A stretch of DNA of 56,996 nucleotides from Sphingobacterium allocomposti (GTDB lineage: Bacteria; Bacteroidota; Bacteroidia; Sphingobacteriales; Sphingobacteriaceae). How positions within the stretch are numbered: position 1 is the first letter of the stretch; each line of letters begins with the position of its first letter. The DNA lies in assembly GCF_008124885.1 (NCBI RefSeq), contig NZ_VNHX01000029.1:1-56996 (forward strand). Reading direction: 5' to 3'. The notes beneath the pieces are model-generated. The model saw only the letters and a program-made list of their open reading frames with translations, was not told the origin of the DNA and ran no database searches. Both the position numbers and the translations under genes were made by a program. Positions 26,647 through 35,168 of the stretch are shown one piece after another.

Positions 26647-28575
26647 ATGCAAGTAGAGGCAGGTCCATTGCTACAACAGATAAACTATCCTTCTGATCTT
26701 CGACAGCTAAAAGCTACAGAGTTGGAGGACTTGTGTCATGAACTGAGGCAATTCATTATTGATATCGTGTCAGTTAACGGCGGGCATTTTGCGGCAAGCT
26801 TAGGTGTGGTAGAACTGACAGTTGCTCTTCATTATGTACTTAATACACCTTACGACCAGATTATTTTTGATGTCGGGCATCAAGCCTATGGGCATAAAAT
26901 ATTAACCGGACGTCGGGATGTTTTCCATACAAATAGGATATTGGGTGGAATCTCCGGATTCCCGAAACGAGGCGAAAGCGAATACGATACATTTGGTGTG
27001 GGACATTCGTCCACCTCTATTTCCGCTGCGCTGGGCATGGCCGTAGCGTCGGAATATAAGGGTGAAACCGATAGGCAACATGTTGCGATCATCGGCGATG
27101 GGGCATTGACCGGTGGAATGGCATTTGAAGCACTTAACCACGCTGGAATTGAAAAATCCAATCTGCTGGTTATCTTAAATGATAACTGCATGTCCATTGA
27201 TCCCAACGTCGGTGCGATGAAGGAGTATCTGACAAGTATTACCACCTCAAAAAGTTATAACAAGTTTCGGGACGAACTGATTGCAGTTCTGGCAAAGATA
27301 TCCAAAAATGGCCCCGACGCGTATGGATGGGCAAAGAAACTCGAGCAGAGTATTAAAGGGACGTTATTGAAGAACGCAAATCTGTTTGAATCGTTAAACT
27401 TCCGGTACTTCGGGCCTGTAGACGGCCACGACGTCGTCAAATTGGCTAAGACATTAGAAGATCTGAAACATATTCCCGGACCGAAATTGTTACATGCCGT
27501 AACTGTAAAAGGAAAAGGGTATGCACTGGCGGAGAAAGATCAAACGAAGTGGCATGCTCCCGGTCTGTTCGACAAGATTACCGGTGAGATTAAAAAGAAT
27601 AAATCGGATAAGCCGCAGCCTTCAAAATATCAGGATGTGTTCGGACACACTTTAGTGGAACTTGCCGAGCAGAATAAAAAAATCATGGGGATCACGCCCG
27701 CTATGCCTTCAGGCTCATCGATGAACATTATGATGAAGGCTATGCCGGAACGGGCTTTCGACGTGGGGATTGCCGAGCAGCATGCTGTAACCTTTAGTGC
27801 CGGTCTGGCGACACAGGGGATGGTTCCTTTTTGCAATATCTATTCCTCTTTTATGCAGCGTGGCTACGACCAGGTGATACATGATGTGGCGCTACAGAAT
27901 TTGCAGGTCGTGTTTTGTTTAGATAGGGCAGGACTTGTCGGCGCGGACGGACCAACACACCATGGGGCTTATGATATAGCGTTTATGCGGTGTATCCCTA
28001 ATCTGGTCGTTTCGGCTCCGATGAATGAAGAGGAACTGCGGAACCTGATGTATACGGCCCAGCTGCCGGATAGAGGTCCTTTTGTTATCCGCTATCCCCG
28101 GGGCAACGGTGTCATGGTCGACTGGAAGCGGCCCTTTGCAGAAATCGGGATTGGCAAAGGACGGAAATTGCATGATGGAGAGGAGTTGGCTATTTTAACT
28201 TTCGGGACTATCGGCAATGAAGCTGTAAAGGCCATACAGGTATTAAACCAGGAAGGGATATATCCGGCGCATTACGACCTGCGGTTTGCCAAGCCGCTGG
28301 ATGAGGATCTGCTGCATGAGGTTTTTGCTAATTTTAAAAAGATTATAACGGTAGAGGATGGAAGTTTGATAGGAGGAATAGGATCGGCCGTTCTCGAATT
28401 TATGAACGATCATAACTACCAGGCACAGGTTGTCCGCTTAGGGATACCGGACACCGTGGTGGAGCACGGCGAGCAGGCGGAGCTATGGAAGCTATGCGGA
28501 TATGACGCCACGGCTATTATGGAAGCTTCAAAAAATTTGGCAAAAAGCATAAAGACCGATACGATGGTTTCTTAA
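26647..28575 (+). CDS. dxs: 1-deoxy-D-xylulose-5-phosphate synthase
   Basis: A 642-aa thiamine-diphosphate enzyme that joins pyruvate and glyceraldehyde 3-phosphate in the first step of the MEP isoprenoid pathway. Visible are FDVGHQAYGHKILTGR near 76-91, the ThDP motif IIGDGALTGGMAFEALNHAG near 148-167 with the later NDNC, and the transketolase pyrimidine domain with GIAEQHAVTFSAG near 374-386. The length is normal. It needs thiamine diphosphate, as made by the ThiL route. A 270-bp gap with little else than the inverted repeat precedes it. Confidence 0.97.
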   Translation: MQVEAGPLLQQINYPSDLRQLKATELEDLCHELRQFIIDIVSVNGGHFAASLGVVELTVALHYVLNTPYDQIIFDVGHQAYGHKILTGRRDVFHTNRILGGISGFPKRGESEYDTFGVGHSSTSISAALGMAVASEYKGETDRQHVAIIGDGALTGGMAFEALNHAGIEKSNLLVILNDNCMSIDPNVGAMKEYLTSITTSKSYNKFRDELIAVLAKISKNGPDAYGWAKKLEQSIKGTLLKNANLFESLNFRYFGPVDGHDVVKLAKTLEDLKHIPGPKLLHAVTVKGKGYALAEKDQTKWHAPGLFDKITGEIKKNKSDKPQPSKYQDVFGHTLVELAEQNKKIMGITPAMPSGSSMNIMMKAMPERAFDVGIAEQHAVTFSAGLATQGMVPFCNIYSSFMQRGYDQVIHDVALQNLQVVFCLDRAGLVGADGPTHHGAYDIAFMRCIPNLVVSAPMNEEELRNLMYTAQLPDRGPFVIRYPRGNGVMVDWKRPFAEIGIGKGRKLHDGEELAILTFGTIGNEAVKAIQVLNQEGIYPAHYDLRFAKPLDEDLLHEVFANFKKIITVEDGSLIGGIGSAVLEFMNDHNYQAQVVRLGIPDTVVEHGEQAELWKLCGYDATAIMEASKNLAKSIKTDTMVS

Positions 28576-28792
28576 TTAAAGTTGTGAAGGTGTAAAGTCT
28601 TGGAATCGTGAAGAGTACTTCGTAGTGAGATAAAGTTGATAAGGTTGAATAAGGAATAAGCTAATGTAACCTATGTGCGAACAGTCATAAGCCATAGAGT
28701 TGCTGATTTGTAAAGCTAACCCGTAATCACGAGAAACGTCTTCTAACTCTTCTACCCCCTCTAATTATTCTCACTTCTCTTTCCATTGTCTA

Positions 28793-28865
28793 TCCTTCGA
28801 CGGGCTCTGGACGACAACGTCAGGCTGAGCACTTCGGCAGGCTCAGACAGGCTCTGTCGAAGCCC
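28793..28865. repeat. REP-like dispersed repeat, copy 2 (inverted)
   Basis: Contains GCTGAGCACTTCGGCAGGCT followed by CAGACAGGCTCTGTCGAAG, the reverse complement of most of copy 1 at 21105-21152. It begins with CCTTCGACGGGCTCTGGACG, which pairs partly with the end CTCTGTCGAAG, so the element can fold into a hairpin. It lies in the dnaA upstream gap. Confidence 0.85.
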
Positions 28866-29083
28866 TCGTACGACAACGAAGCAATTTAATCCCTACCCTC
28901 TAACTCTTCTCGCTTCTCAATACCCACTACTCAAATCTCGCATCTAGCGAATCACGAGACGAGAATCACGCTCCAGTCCCTACCCCTAATTACCCCTACT
29001 CATCACTCCGCAGCCGCGGTGAAAAAATATGTTGCATATTAACGTGAATTTATGTAAGTTTAAAACGAAGATCTAACGAATAG

Positions 29084-29092
29084 TTTTCCACA
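29084..29092 (+). promoter_or_regulatory. DnaA-box-like site upstream of dnaA
   Basis: TTTTCCACA, one base from TTATCCACA, 265 bases before the dnaA ATG in AT-rich DNA. It could take part in autoregulation, but it is a single isolated word. Confidence 0.35.
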
Positions 29093-29356
29093 TCTACCAA
29101 GCTTTAATAGAGATTTCGTTAAAAAATGCGGCAGTGAAAAGCCCGAAAATTATGATGTTGAAAAATAAAAATTGTAGGCCTAATCTAGGTGATAATTGCG
29201 TTAAAAATTAAGTTAAACAGTTGATTAATAAATAGTTATTCTTTTTTTAAGATTTTAGTTTTTTAGCTCAAATTTTTTTGTCATCTTCGTCTTAAGAGAA
29301 AGTTTTGAACAATTTTTTTGTCAAATATTGGTTTTCAAGTTATTAACAATTTAAGA

Positions 29357-30784
29357 ATGGAAAAAACGTGCACAAGTGTCTGGAATAGCTGTCTGCAAAT
29401 CATAAAAGACAATATCCCTGCGCAAAGTTTTAAGACCTGGTTTGAACCTGTGAAAGCAGTAGGTCTAAATGGAAACGTTTTGACTATTCAAGTGCCTTCG
29501 GTTTTTTTCTACGAATGGTTGGAAGAACACTATGTCGGCATTCTTCGTAAAACTATCAAAAAGTTTTTGGGAGAACAGGGTCGACTGGAGTACAATATTA
29601 TCGTAGACAAATCGTCTGCCAACACGCCTTATACAACGAACATTCCTTCCAACGGTAATGGTGCGGAAGGAAAGAAGCAATCTATTCCGGTCCCTGTCGC
29701 TTTGAACAAGAATATCAAAAATCCTTTTGTTATTCCAGGATTGAAAAAGTTGCAGGTGGATCCTCAATTGAACCACCACTATACGTTCGACAATTTTATC
29801 GAGGGAGAATGTAATCGTCTGGCGCGTTCTGCGGGATTCGCTGTAGCCAATAAGCCCGGCGGCACCTCATTTAATCCGTTGATGATTTACGGAGATGTGG
29901 GATTAGGGAAAACACACTTAGCACAGGCTATTGGTAATGAAATTAAAAAGAATTTACCGGACAAGCTCGTTATATACGTCTCGTGCGAGAAGTTTTGCCA
30001 ACAGTTTGTGGATTCATTGAAAAATAACACCATCAATGATTTCGTAAACTTCTATCAGGCGATGGACGTGATTATTATGGATGATGTGCACAACTTTTCC
30101 GGTAAGGAAAAGACGCAGGACATTTTCTTCCATATTTTTAACCACTTACATCAGTCTGGAAAGCAAATCATCCTGACTTCGGATAAGGCTCCAAAGGATC
30201 TATCCGGACTGGAAGAGCGTCTGTTAAGTCGGTTCAAATGGGGGTTGTCGGCAGACATTCAGATTCCCGATCTGGAGACCAGAATGGCGATCTTGAAGAA
30301 AAAAATGTATTCTGATGGTATTGAGCTACCCGAGAATGTCGTAGAGTATGTAGCTACTCAGATAGACAATAGCGTACGCGAACTGGAAGGCGCTATGGTG
30401 TCGTTGTTGGCACAATCGACGTTGAACAAAAAGGATATCGATTTAAATCTGGCTAAATCGATGTTAAAGAACTTTGTCAAGAATACACACAAAGAAATTT
30501 CTATGGAATATATCCAGAAATTGGTTTGTGAATACTTTGAAGTACCTGTAGAAATGGTCAAATCCAAAGTACGGAAAAGAGAGATTGTTCAGGCACGTCA
30601 GATATCCATGTATCTGGCCAAGAACCACACCAAGTCTTCTTTGAAGTCTATCGGAAACTTTTTCGGAGGGCGGGATCACTCGACGGTAATCTACGCTTGC
30701 CAAACAGTAGAGGATTTAATTGAAACGGACAAGAAGTTTAAAACGTACGTTCAGGATATTCAGAAGAAACTCAAAACTTCCTAA
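29357..30784 (+). CDS. dnaA: chromosomal replication initiator DnaA
   Basis: A 475-aa AAA+ initiator that binds DnaA boxes and unwinds oriC. The ATG at 29357 gives MEKTCTSVWNSCLQIIKDNI; an upstream TTG-start extension is unlikely. Domain I covers about residues 1-80, a linker follows, and the AAA+ domain has Walker A GDVGLGKTH near 179 and Walker B VIIMDDVHNF near 238. The C-terminal DNA-binding helix-turn-helix includes the signature GGRDHSTVIYACQ near 437. dnaN is not adjacent but 6 kb away, separated by minus-strand genes. Confidence 0.98.
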   Translation: MEKTCTSVWNSCLQIIKDNIPAQSFKTWFEPVKAVGLNGNVLTIQVPSVFFYEWLEEHYVGILRKTIKKFLGEQGRLEYNIIVDKSSANTPYTTNIPSNGNGAEGKKQSIPVPVALNKNIKNPFVIPGLKKLQVDPQLNHHYTFDNFIEGECNRLARSAGFAVANKPGGTSFNPLMIYGDVGLGKTHLAQAIGNEIKKNLPDKLVIYVSCEKFCQQFVDSLKNNTINDFVNFYQAMDVIIMDDVHNFSGKEKTQDIFFHIFNHLHQSGKQIILTSDKAPKDLSGLEERLLSRFKWGLSADIQIPDLETRMAILKKKMYSDGIELPENVVEYVATQIDNSVRELEGAMVSLLAQSTLNKKDIDLNLAKSMLKNFVKNTHKEISMEYIQKLVCEYFEVPVEMVKSKVRKREIVQARQISMYLAKNHTKSSLKSIGNFFGGRDHSTVIYACQTVEDLIETDKKFKTYVQDIQKKLKTS

Positions 30785-30811
30785 ACGACTTTGATTTTTG
30801 AATGTATGAAG

Positions 30812-30842
30812 AATGCGAAATCTCTCTGGTTTCGCATTTTTT
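30812..30842 (+). terminator. intrinsic terminator of dnaA
   Basis: ATGCGAAA and TTTCGCAT form a stem around TCTCTCTGG, followed by TTTTTT, about 30 bases after the dnaA stop. Confidence 0.8.
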
Positions 30843-30928
30843 GCTACCTGACTGTATATTTCTACTTGTATCAGGCACTGTGCCGCAGATATATCGGGAA
30901 TTTATCCATAAGCACGTTAAAATAGAAG

Positions 30929-30956
30929 AAAGTGGAACTATAGCGGTTCCACTTTT
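30929..30956. terminator. hairpin after the first Spy-like gene, possibly bidirectional
   Basis: AAAGTGGAAC (30929-30938) pairs with GTTCCACTTT (30945-30954) around TATAGC. On the minus strand the stem runs into TTTCTTCTATTTT, so it would end transcription from the Spy-like gene at 31014. Confidence 0.65.
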
Positions 30957-31013
30957 CACATTTGCTAAATGTATCCTCGAAAGGATGATGTTAGAGATTT
31001 ATTATGCTGCTAT

Positions 31014-31409
31014 TTATTGATTATTTTGTTCGGGTTGCTGTTCCTGATGTTGTACCGGTGGTGCCGCGGGCATTGTTTCTACCGGCCGTTCGGAAGTGAA
31101 CTTTTCGAATAGTGTTTTCTGCTCGTCCGTCAGTTTTTCCGCTACTTGTGCATCGGTTGTAGCCTGCAATTTGCTCAGTGATTCCGCCAGCACCTGCGGG
31201 GAAAGGGTAGCGTCTGCTTTTAAAGCTTCTTTTGCTTTCGTCCCTTCCAGGACAATAAGAATGATGGGCTTTTGCTGATCTTCCGTTAAGGCCAATTTTT
31301 CTGTTAACACGCTAACTTCCTGTCTGGCCACTTCTTCGGGATTACGCTGGGCAAAAGCAATGGTGAATGCCAAAAGTAAACCGATTCCTGTCAAAAATAG
31401 CTTTTTCAT
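31014..31409 (-). CDS. small Spy/CpxP-like periplasmic protein
   Basis: A 131-aa protein with a signal peptide (MKKLFLTGIGLLLAFTIAFA, cleavage after about residue 20). The mature part is helical and contains LTxxQ-type motifs, LALTEDQQ near 42 and LTDEQKTLF near 97, as in Spy/CpxP chaperones. The C-terminus is rich in Pro, Gln and Asn. Its role is not known; envelope stress or metal binding are suggestions from family resemblance only. A similar gene lies 208 bases upstream. Confidence 0.7.
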   Translation of the reverse strand: MKKLFLTGIGLLLAFTIAFAQRNPEEVARQEVSVLTEKLALTEDQQKPIILIVLEGTKAKEALKADATLSPQVLAESLSKLQATTDAQVAEKLTDEQKTLFEKFTSERPVETMPAAPPVQHQEQQPEQNNQ

Positions 31410-31561
31410 ATCTTTCCTTAAATTATAAGCTATATAAAATAGCTTCCGTTTATAGTAATAACAGAAAAAGCTACGCTTTAGTATTTTAATGTATCATATA
31501 TGTTACATTTTAACATTCGTTAACGTGTTTCGCGTGCGGAAGCGATGGGTATACCTCACCA

Positions 31562-31599
31562 CTAAAAAGGGGGATCAGCTTCTGCCGATCCCTTTTAGT
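31562..31599 (-). terminator. intrinsic terminator after the second Spy-like gene
   Basis: CTAAAAAGGGGGATC (31562-31576) pairs with GATCCCTTTTAG (31587-31598). Read on minus, the 3' arm itself is T-rich (CCCCCTTTTTAG). It lies 19 bases after the stop of the gene at 31618. Confidence 0.6.
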
Positions 31600-31617
31600 A
31601 GCCCAAAGAGCTTTATC

Positions 31618-31992
31618 TTATCGGCTCTGACGCCTCTGTTCCCACTGTTTCTCCAGCTTCTCATACTTTTCTAGCTGTTCCGGCCGGAGAAAGGATTTAA
31701 TTTTGGTACTGTAGGTTCGTCGGTGCTGCTGGATGGCATCGCGTATCTTCTGTCTATCTCCTTGGGCCTCAGCGAACGCCTTTTTTTCATGATTGGCTTG
31801 CGCCAAGGCATATTTATATATGGAATCCTGCTGGGTCTTATCCAGTTGAAGCTGGTTGGTGAGTTGCTCAACCCTGCGCCCTGCTCTTTCGTTTGGATCC
31901 ATTTGTTGAAAGCCGCGTCCTGTGCGCTCCTGTGCGTAGCCTATGCTGATTCCTAGCATCAAGCACAGTAAAAGTACATTTAGATTTTTCAT
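31618..31992 (-). CDS. second small Spy-like periplasmic protein
   Basis: A 124-aa protein with a signal peptide ending near GISIGYAQ (residue 21). The mature part is highly charged and helical with LQLDKTQQDSIYKYA near 47-61 and FLRPEQLEKYEKLEKQW near 101-117, reminiscent of LTxxQ/DUF4890 proteins. It shares general layout but little identity with the neighbour at 31014, suggesting an old duplication or merely the same family. Function unknown. Confidence 0.7.
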   Translation of the reverse strand: MKNLNVLLLCLMLGISIGYAQERTGRGFQQMDPNERAGRRVEQLTNQLQLDKTQQDSIYKYALAQANHEKKAFAEAQGDRQKIRDAIQQHRRTYSTKIKSFLRPEQLEKYEKLEKQWEQRRQSR

Positions 31993-32213
31993 CTGTCTAA
32001 TTATCTATAACTGTTAAATATCCGTTCTCGATGAGCCGGTTTCATCCAGCTCATGGTTGTATCAGGCGTTCGTTGTTCTTGCCGACGATGACAGTCACGT
32101 CACGACGGCAGCGACTAATACGCCAAACACTCATGCTATATAAAAGTAAATGTTATTGATGTAACTTGTTAGCCTATAGATTGTTATTTAGTATACTTTA
32201 ACGTAAATTGATA

Positions 32214-33257
32214 CTAATTAACACTTCCTGATTGAAATGCTTTTTCGATCTCTGTGTTTAGCTGCGGAGCCTCTCCAAAGAGTATGGCTTGTTCGATTGG
32301 TAAAAAGTAAACGGGGTGGCGATCCAAAAAAGAGGAGGGAATCCGCTGAAAGTCTTTTTCAGTTGTCACAATGATCTTTTGTTCACGACCGATCTTGCGA
32401 AAGGTGTTGCTTATTTCTGTAAACTCCCGTTGGGTAAAGTGGTGGTGATCGTTGTAGCGCAGGTGTTTTACGTTCTTTACCCGTTGTGTTAGGTAGGAAG
32501 CCATTGGTTTAGGATTAGCTATTCCTGTGACGAGAAGTACGTGTGTGTCGGCAAGGAGTTTATCATCGAAGTGTGCTCCCTGCGCGTTTTTCAGATGGCC
32601 ATAAGCTGTTTTGGCATAAAATATAGGTGAATGGCTGTATCTCGAAAGTCTGGATGCTATGACAGATTTGACGGACGGATCGACATGGTCAGGACATTTC
32701 GTTACAACAATAACATCGCTACGGCGGCTTTCCACCAAGGTATCCCTGAAGTTTCCCGTGGGCAAAGGCAAAATGGGTTGGAGGAGCGACGCATAGTCAA
32801 ATAAAAGTATAACAAAGGAAGGCTTTAACGCACGGTGCTGAAAGGCATCGTCGAGTAGTACGCCGTCGACGGTATCGCGCAGCTGCTTTATGGCCAGTAC
32901 CCTGTCTTCGCATACGATCACTTCTGTTTCTGGAAATTTACGTTTAATCTGCAGGGGTTCATCTCCGACGGACACTGATTGATCGGTTGTCTTAACGATG
33001 CGGAAACCTTTCGTTTTCCGGCCATATCCTCGACTTACAACGGCGATGTTCCTTCGCTGCTTGAGTGTACTGAGGACATATTCCGTCATAGGACTTTTAC
33101 CCGTTCCGCCGACAGCCAGATTTCCGATAACCACGACGGGGAGGTCAAAAGAAGTGCTCTTCAGTATCTGCAGGTCATACATCCTATTCCTTAGCCAGAC
33201 GACAGCGGCGTAGAGTAAAGAGACCGGAAGCAACAACCAGCGTACCACGTGAATCAT
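32214..33257 (-). CDS. lpxK: tetraacyldisaccharide 4'-kinase
   Basis: A 347-aa membrane-associated kinase that phosphorylates the lipid A precursor at the 4' position. The N-terminal hydrophobic stretch (about 5-22) anchors it, the P-loop is GNLAVGGTGKSPMTEY near 46-61, and LLDDAFQHRAL near 134-144 is the conserved DDGFQH-type motif (here DDAFQH). It ends a minus-strand run holB-ricT-gldH-lpxK; its ATG lies 4 bases after the gldH stop. Confidence 0.96.
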   Translation of the reverse strand: MIHVVRWLLLPVSLLYAAVVWLRNRMYDLQILKSTSFDLPVVVIGNLAVGGTGKSPMTEYVLSTLKQRRNIAVVSRGYGRKTKGFRIVKTTDQSVSVGDEPLQIKRKFPETEVIVCEDRVLAIKQLRDTVDGVLLDDAFQHRALKPSFVILLFDYASLLQPILPLPTGNFRDTLVESRRSDVIVVTKCPDHVDPSVKSVIASRLSRYSHSPIFYAKTAYGHLKNAQGAHFDDKLLADTHVLLVTGIANPKPMASYLTQRVKNVKHLRYNDHHHFTQREFTEISNTFRKIGREQKIIVTTEKDFQRIPSSFLDRHPVYFLPIEQAILFGEAPQLNTEIEKAFQSGSVN

Positions 33258-33261
33258 AGGG

Positions 33262-33726
33262 TTACCGTTTTACGAGCTTTATTCCGACGTCAGTAATATC
33301 CCGAAGGGGATTGTCTACCATATTTTGTTCGATACCGAATGTATATACGCCTGTATCAGGAAAGGAGTAGTTTTCCTTGAGGAGCAACTGCCGTCCATAA
33401 ATGGTGCCGGCGCTGGACCCCGTCCATCGGCCATCTGCACGCGCCAGCTGTACCTCATAGCGATAAGCGGTGTCTTTCAGCAGAGGACCCTTCTCGTGAA
33501 GAAGAATGAACAGGTTCGCGTAGTTGTATTCGTTCGTATGACGCACGTTGAGCCATAGATCATATCTGGCACGGTTGTCCTCTATTTTCACATCGAATGT
33601 CGGAATGGCATTATATGCCCAGCTTCGGTCTTTAATGGGGATATTCCTTTCGTAAAAACCCTGTTCTCCGCATGATAGGAAAAACAGGGTTATACAATAT
33701 AAGCAAATGACGCTACGTGTTCTCAT
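33262..33726 (-). CDS. gldH: gliding motility lipoprotein GldH
   Basis: A 154-aa lipoprotein. The signal segment ends LFFLSCGEQGFYE with the lipidated Cys near residue 19, followed by the family features RSWAYNAIPTFDVKI and LFILLHEKGP. GldH belongs to the Bacteroidota gliding/type IX secretion set, yet it is also found in species that do not glide. It is 57 bases downstream of ricT and 4 bases ahead of lpxK. Confidence 0.93.
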   Translation of the reverse strand: MRTRSVICLYCITLFFLSCGEQGFYERNIPIKDRSWAYNAIPTFDVKIEDNRARYDLWLNVRHTNEYNYANLFILLHEKGPLLKDTAYRYEVQLARADGRWTGSSAGTIYGRQLLLKENYSFPDTGVYTFGIEQNMVDNPLRDITDVGIKLVKR

Positions 33727-33783
33727 CCATCCTACGTGGTTTAGCTGACAAGCTTGTCTTTTAAATGCGGCGGAGTGTTTTGC

Positions 33784-35157
33784 TTACCCTTCAGCACTAC
33801 TGTTGCTTCCTTCCTGAGACTTATTCCGGTTTCTGTTCCGATTCCGGTTAAATCTTTTTTTCGGTTTGCTGTTGTTGGATGCTGCACCGCCGTTGTCGTC
33901 TTTTGTTGCTGCAGATTTGTTATTATCCTTCGGTTCCGCTTTTTTCGCCTCTACCTTTTTAGGTTCTGCGGATCTGCTATCCGCTCCCGTATCCTTTTTA
34001 TTTTTTGCTTTTTTGCGTTTTTTCTTTCGGTTTTTCTCATCCAATCGTGTCAGAGAATCTTGCCCTACCACATTCTCGTAGTCGTAAGAAACGGGTTTTT
34101 CCACTTCTTTCGGTACATAGGCAACCGTCAGATCCTGCGCTTTTCTTCCTCCTTTGTTCATTTCGGCATACTCCCGTACACGTTTAACATCCAACGGGAT
34201 CCAGTTTTCGACGCCTGGATAAGAATACCACATTATCTTCTTGAATATATCCGTTTTCTGAAGATAAGCAGTCCCTGACTCGGTTTCTAACCGATCGACA
34301 TTGGTCGGTATGTCGCGGAGGGCATCCATATAGCTGTCGAGCTCATAGTTCAGACAGCATTTTAGCTTACCGCATTGTCCTGCCAGCTTCAGCGTATTGA
34401 GTGACAGATTTTGGTACCGGGCTGCCGATGTTGACACTGTTTTGAAATCCGTCAGCCAAGTCGAACAGCACAGCTCCCTGCCGCAGGAACCTATTCCGCC
34501 AAGTCTACTGGCCTCCTGCCGCATACCGATCTGGCGCATTTCAATACGTATGCGAAACGCCTCGGCCATGCGCTTGATCAGCTCCCTAAAGTCTACACGG
34601 CCTTCGGCGGTATAATAAAATGTTGCCTTCGTCTTGTCTCCCTGATAGTCTACATCCGAGATTTTCATGGACAATCCCAGCTCCAGCGCTAAATTTCTGG
34701 CCCGATGCATGGTTTCCCATTCTAAGTCTTTCGCCGCGTTGTATTTCTGGATATCCGTTTCACTGGCCTTCCGATAGATTTTCTTTACGACCGCCTCTGG
34801 CGTAATATTGTTCTTTTTCAGCTGCAGGCGGACCAGTTCGCCGGTAAGGGACACATGTCCGATGTCGTACCCCCCTGTGTTGGGTTCGACAGCAACCATT
34901 TCGCCCATTTCCAGATACAGGTTATCCGTGTTTACATAAAAATCCTTTCTGGATCCTTTGAACCTTACTTCTACAATGTTAAAGGGTTTATAATTTGATG
35001 GCAAATCCATATCGGACAGCCAATCGTATACATCTAATTTATTACATCCGCTGGTCATGCAGGATCCATTGTTCTGGCAACCTGCCGGTGCTTTCCCCGA
35101 GGTAGTCTGACTACCACTGCTGCACCCACCGCCGGATGAGCAACTGCCACATCCCAT
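33784..35157 (-). CDS. RicT-like PSP1 domain protein
   Basis: A 457-aa protein with a PSP1 domain. The N-terminus is rich in Cys (seven within the first 40 residues, beginning MGCGSCSSGGGCSSG). The core has the conserved Cys-rich stretches GRELCCSTWLTDF near 225-237 and GQCGKLKCCLNYELD near 260-274. The C-terminal 90 residues are Lys/Arg/Asn-rich and low complexity, an RNA-binding-like tail. In Bacillus RicT (YaaT) works with RicA and RicF in a [4Fe-4S] complex acting on RNase Y; whether that holds here is unknown. It lies 11 bases after holB. Confidence 0.92.
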   Translation of the reverse strand: MGCGSCSSGGGCSSGSQTTSGKAPAGCQNNGSCMTSGCNKLDVYDWLSDMDLPSNYKPFNIVEVRFKGSRKDFYVNTDNLYLEMGEMVAVEPNTGGYDIGHVSLTGELVRLQLKKNNITPEAVVKKIYRKASETDIQKYNAAKDLEWETMHRARNLALELGLSMKISDVDYQGDKTKATFYYTAEGRVDFRELIKRMAEAFRIRIEMRQIGMRQEASRLGGIGSCGRELCCSTWLTDFKTVSTSAARYQNLSLNTLKLAGQCGKLKCCLNYELDSYMDALRDIPTNVDRLETESGTAYLQKTDIFKKIMWYSYPGVENWIPLDVKRVREYAEMNKGGRKAQDLTVAYVPKEVEKPVSYDYENVVGQDSLTRLDEKNRKKKRKKAKNKKDTGADSRSAEPKKVEAKKAEPKDNNKSAATKDDNGGAASNNSKPKKRFNRNRNRNRNKSQEGSNSSAEG

Positions 35158-35168
35158 ATTTTCTTCCT

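Larger units (their letters stand above)
28576..29356. other. 781-bp gap between dxs and dnaA
   Basis: No convincing gene. The left part (to about 28680) is purine-rich, the middle holds the second REP-like repeat (28793-28865), and both sides of that repeat contain pyrimidine-rich text with a repeated word TCTAACTCTTCT (28742-28753 and 28899-28910) and TACCCCTAAT in near tandem (about 28981-29000). From 29040 the sequence becomes AT-rich with one DnaA-box-like TTTTCCACA at 29084-29092, and probably includes the dnaA promoter. Confidence 0.6.

Noticed and set aside
30802..31020. 72-codon plus-strand ORF between dnaA and the Spy-like gene
   Set aside because: It spans two terminator hairpins and has no family resemblance.
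33754..34278. 174-codon plus-strand ORF opposite ricT
   Set aside because: Phe/Arg-rich antisense of the low-complexity RicT tail; no independent support.
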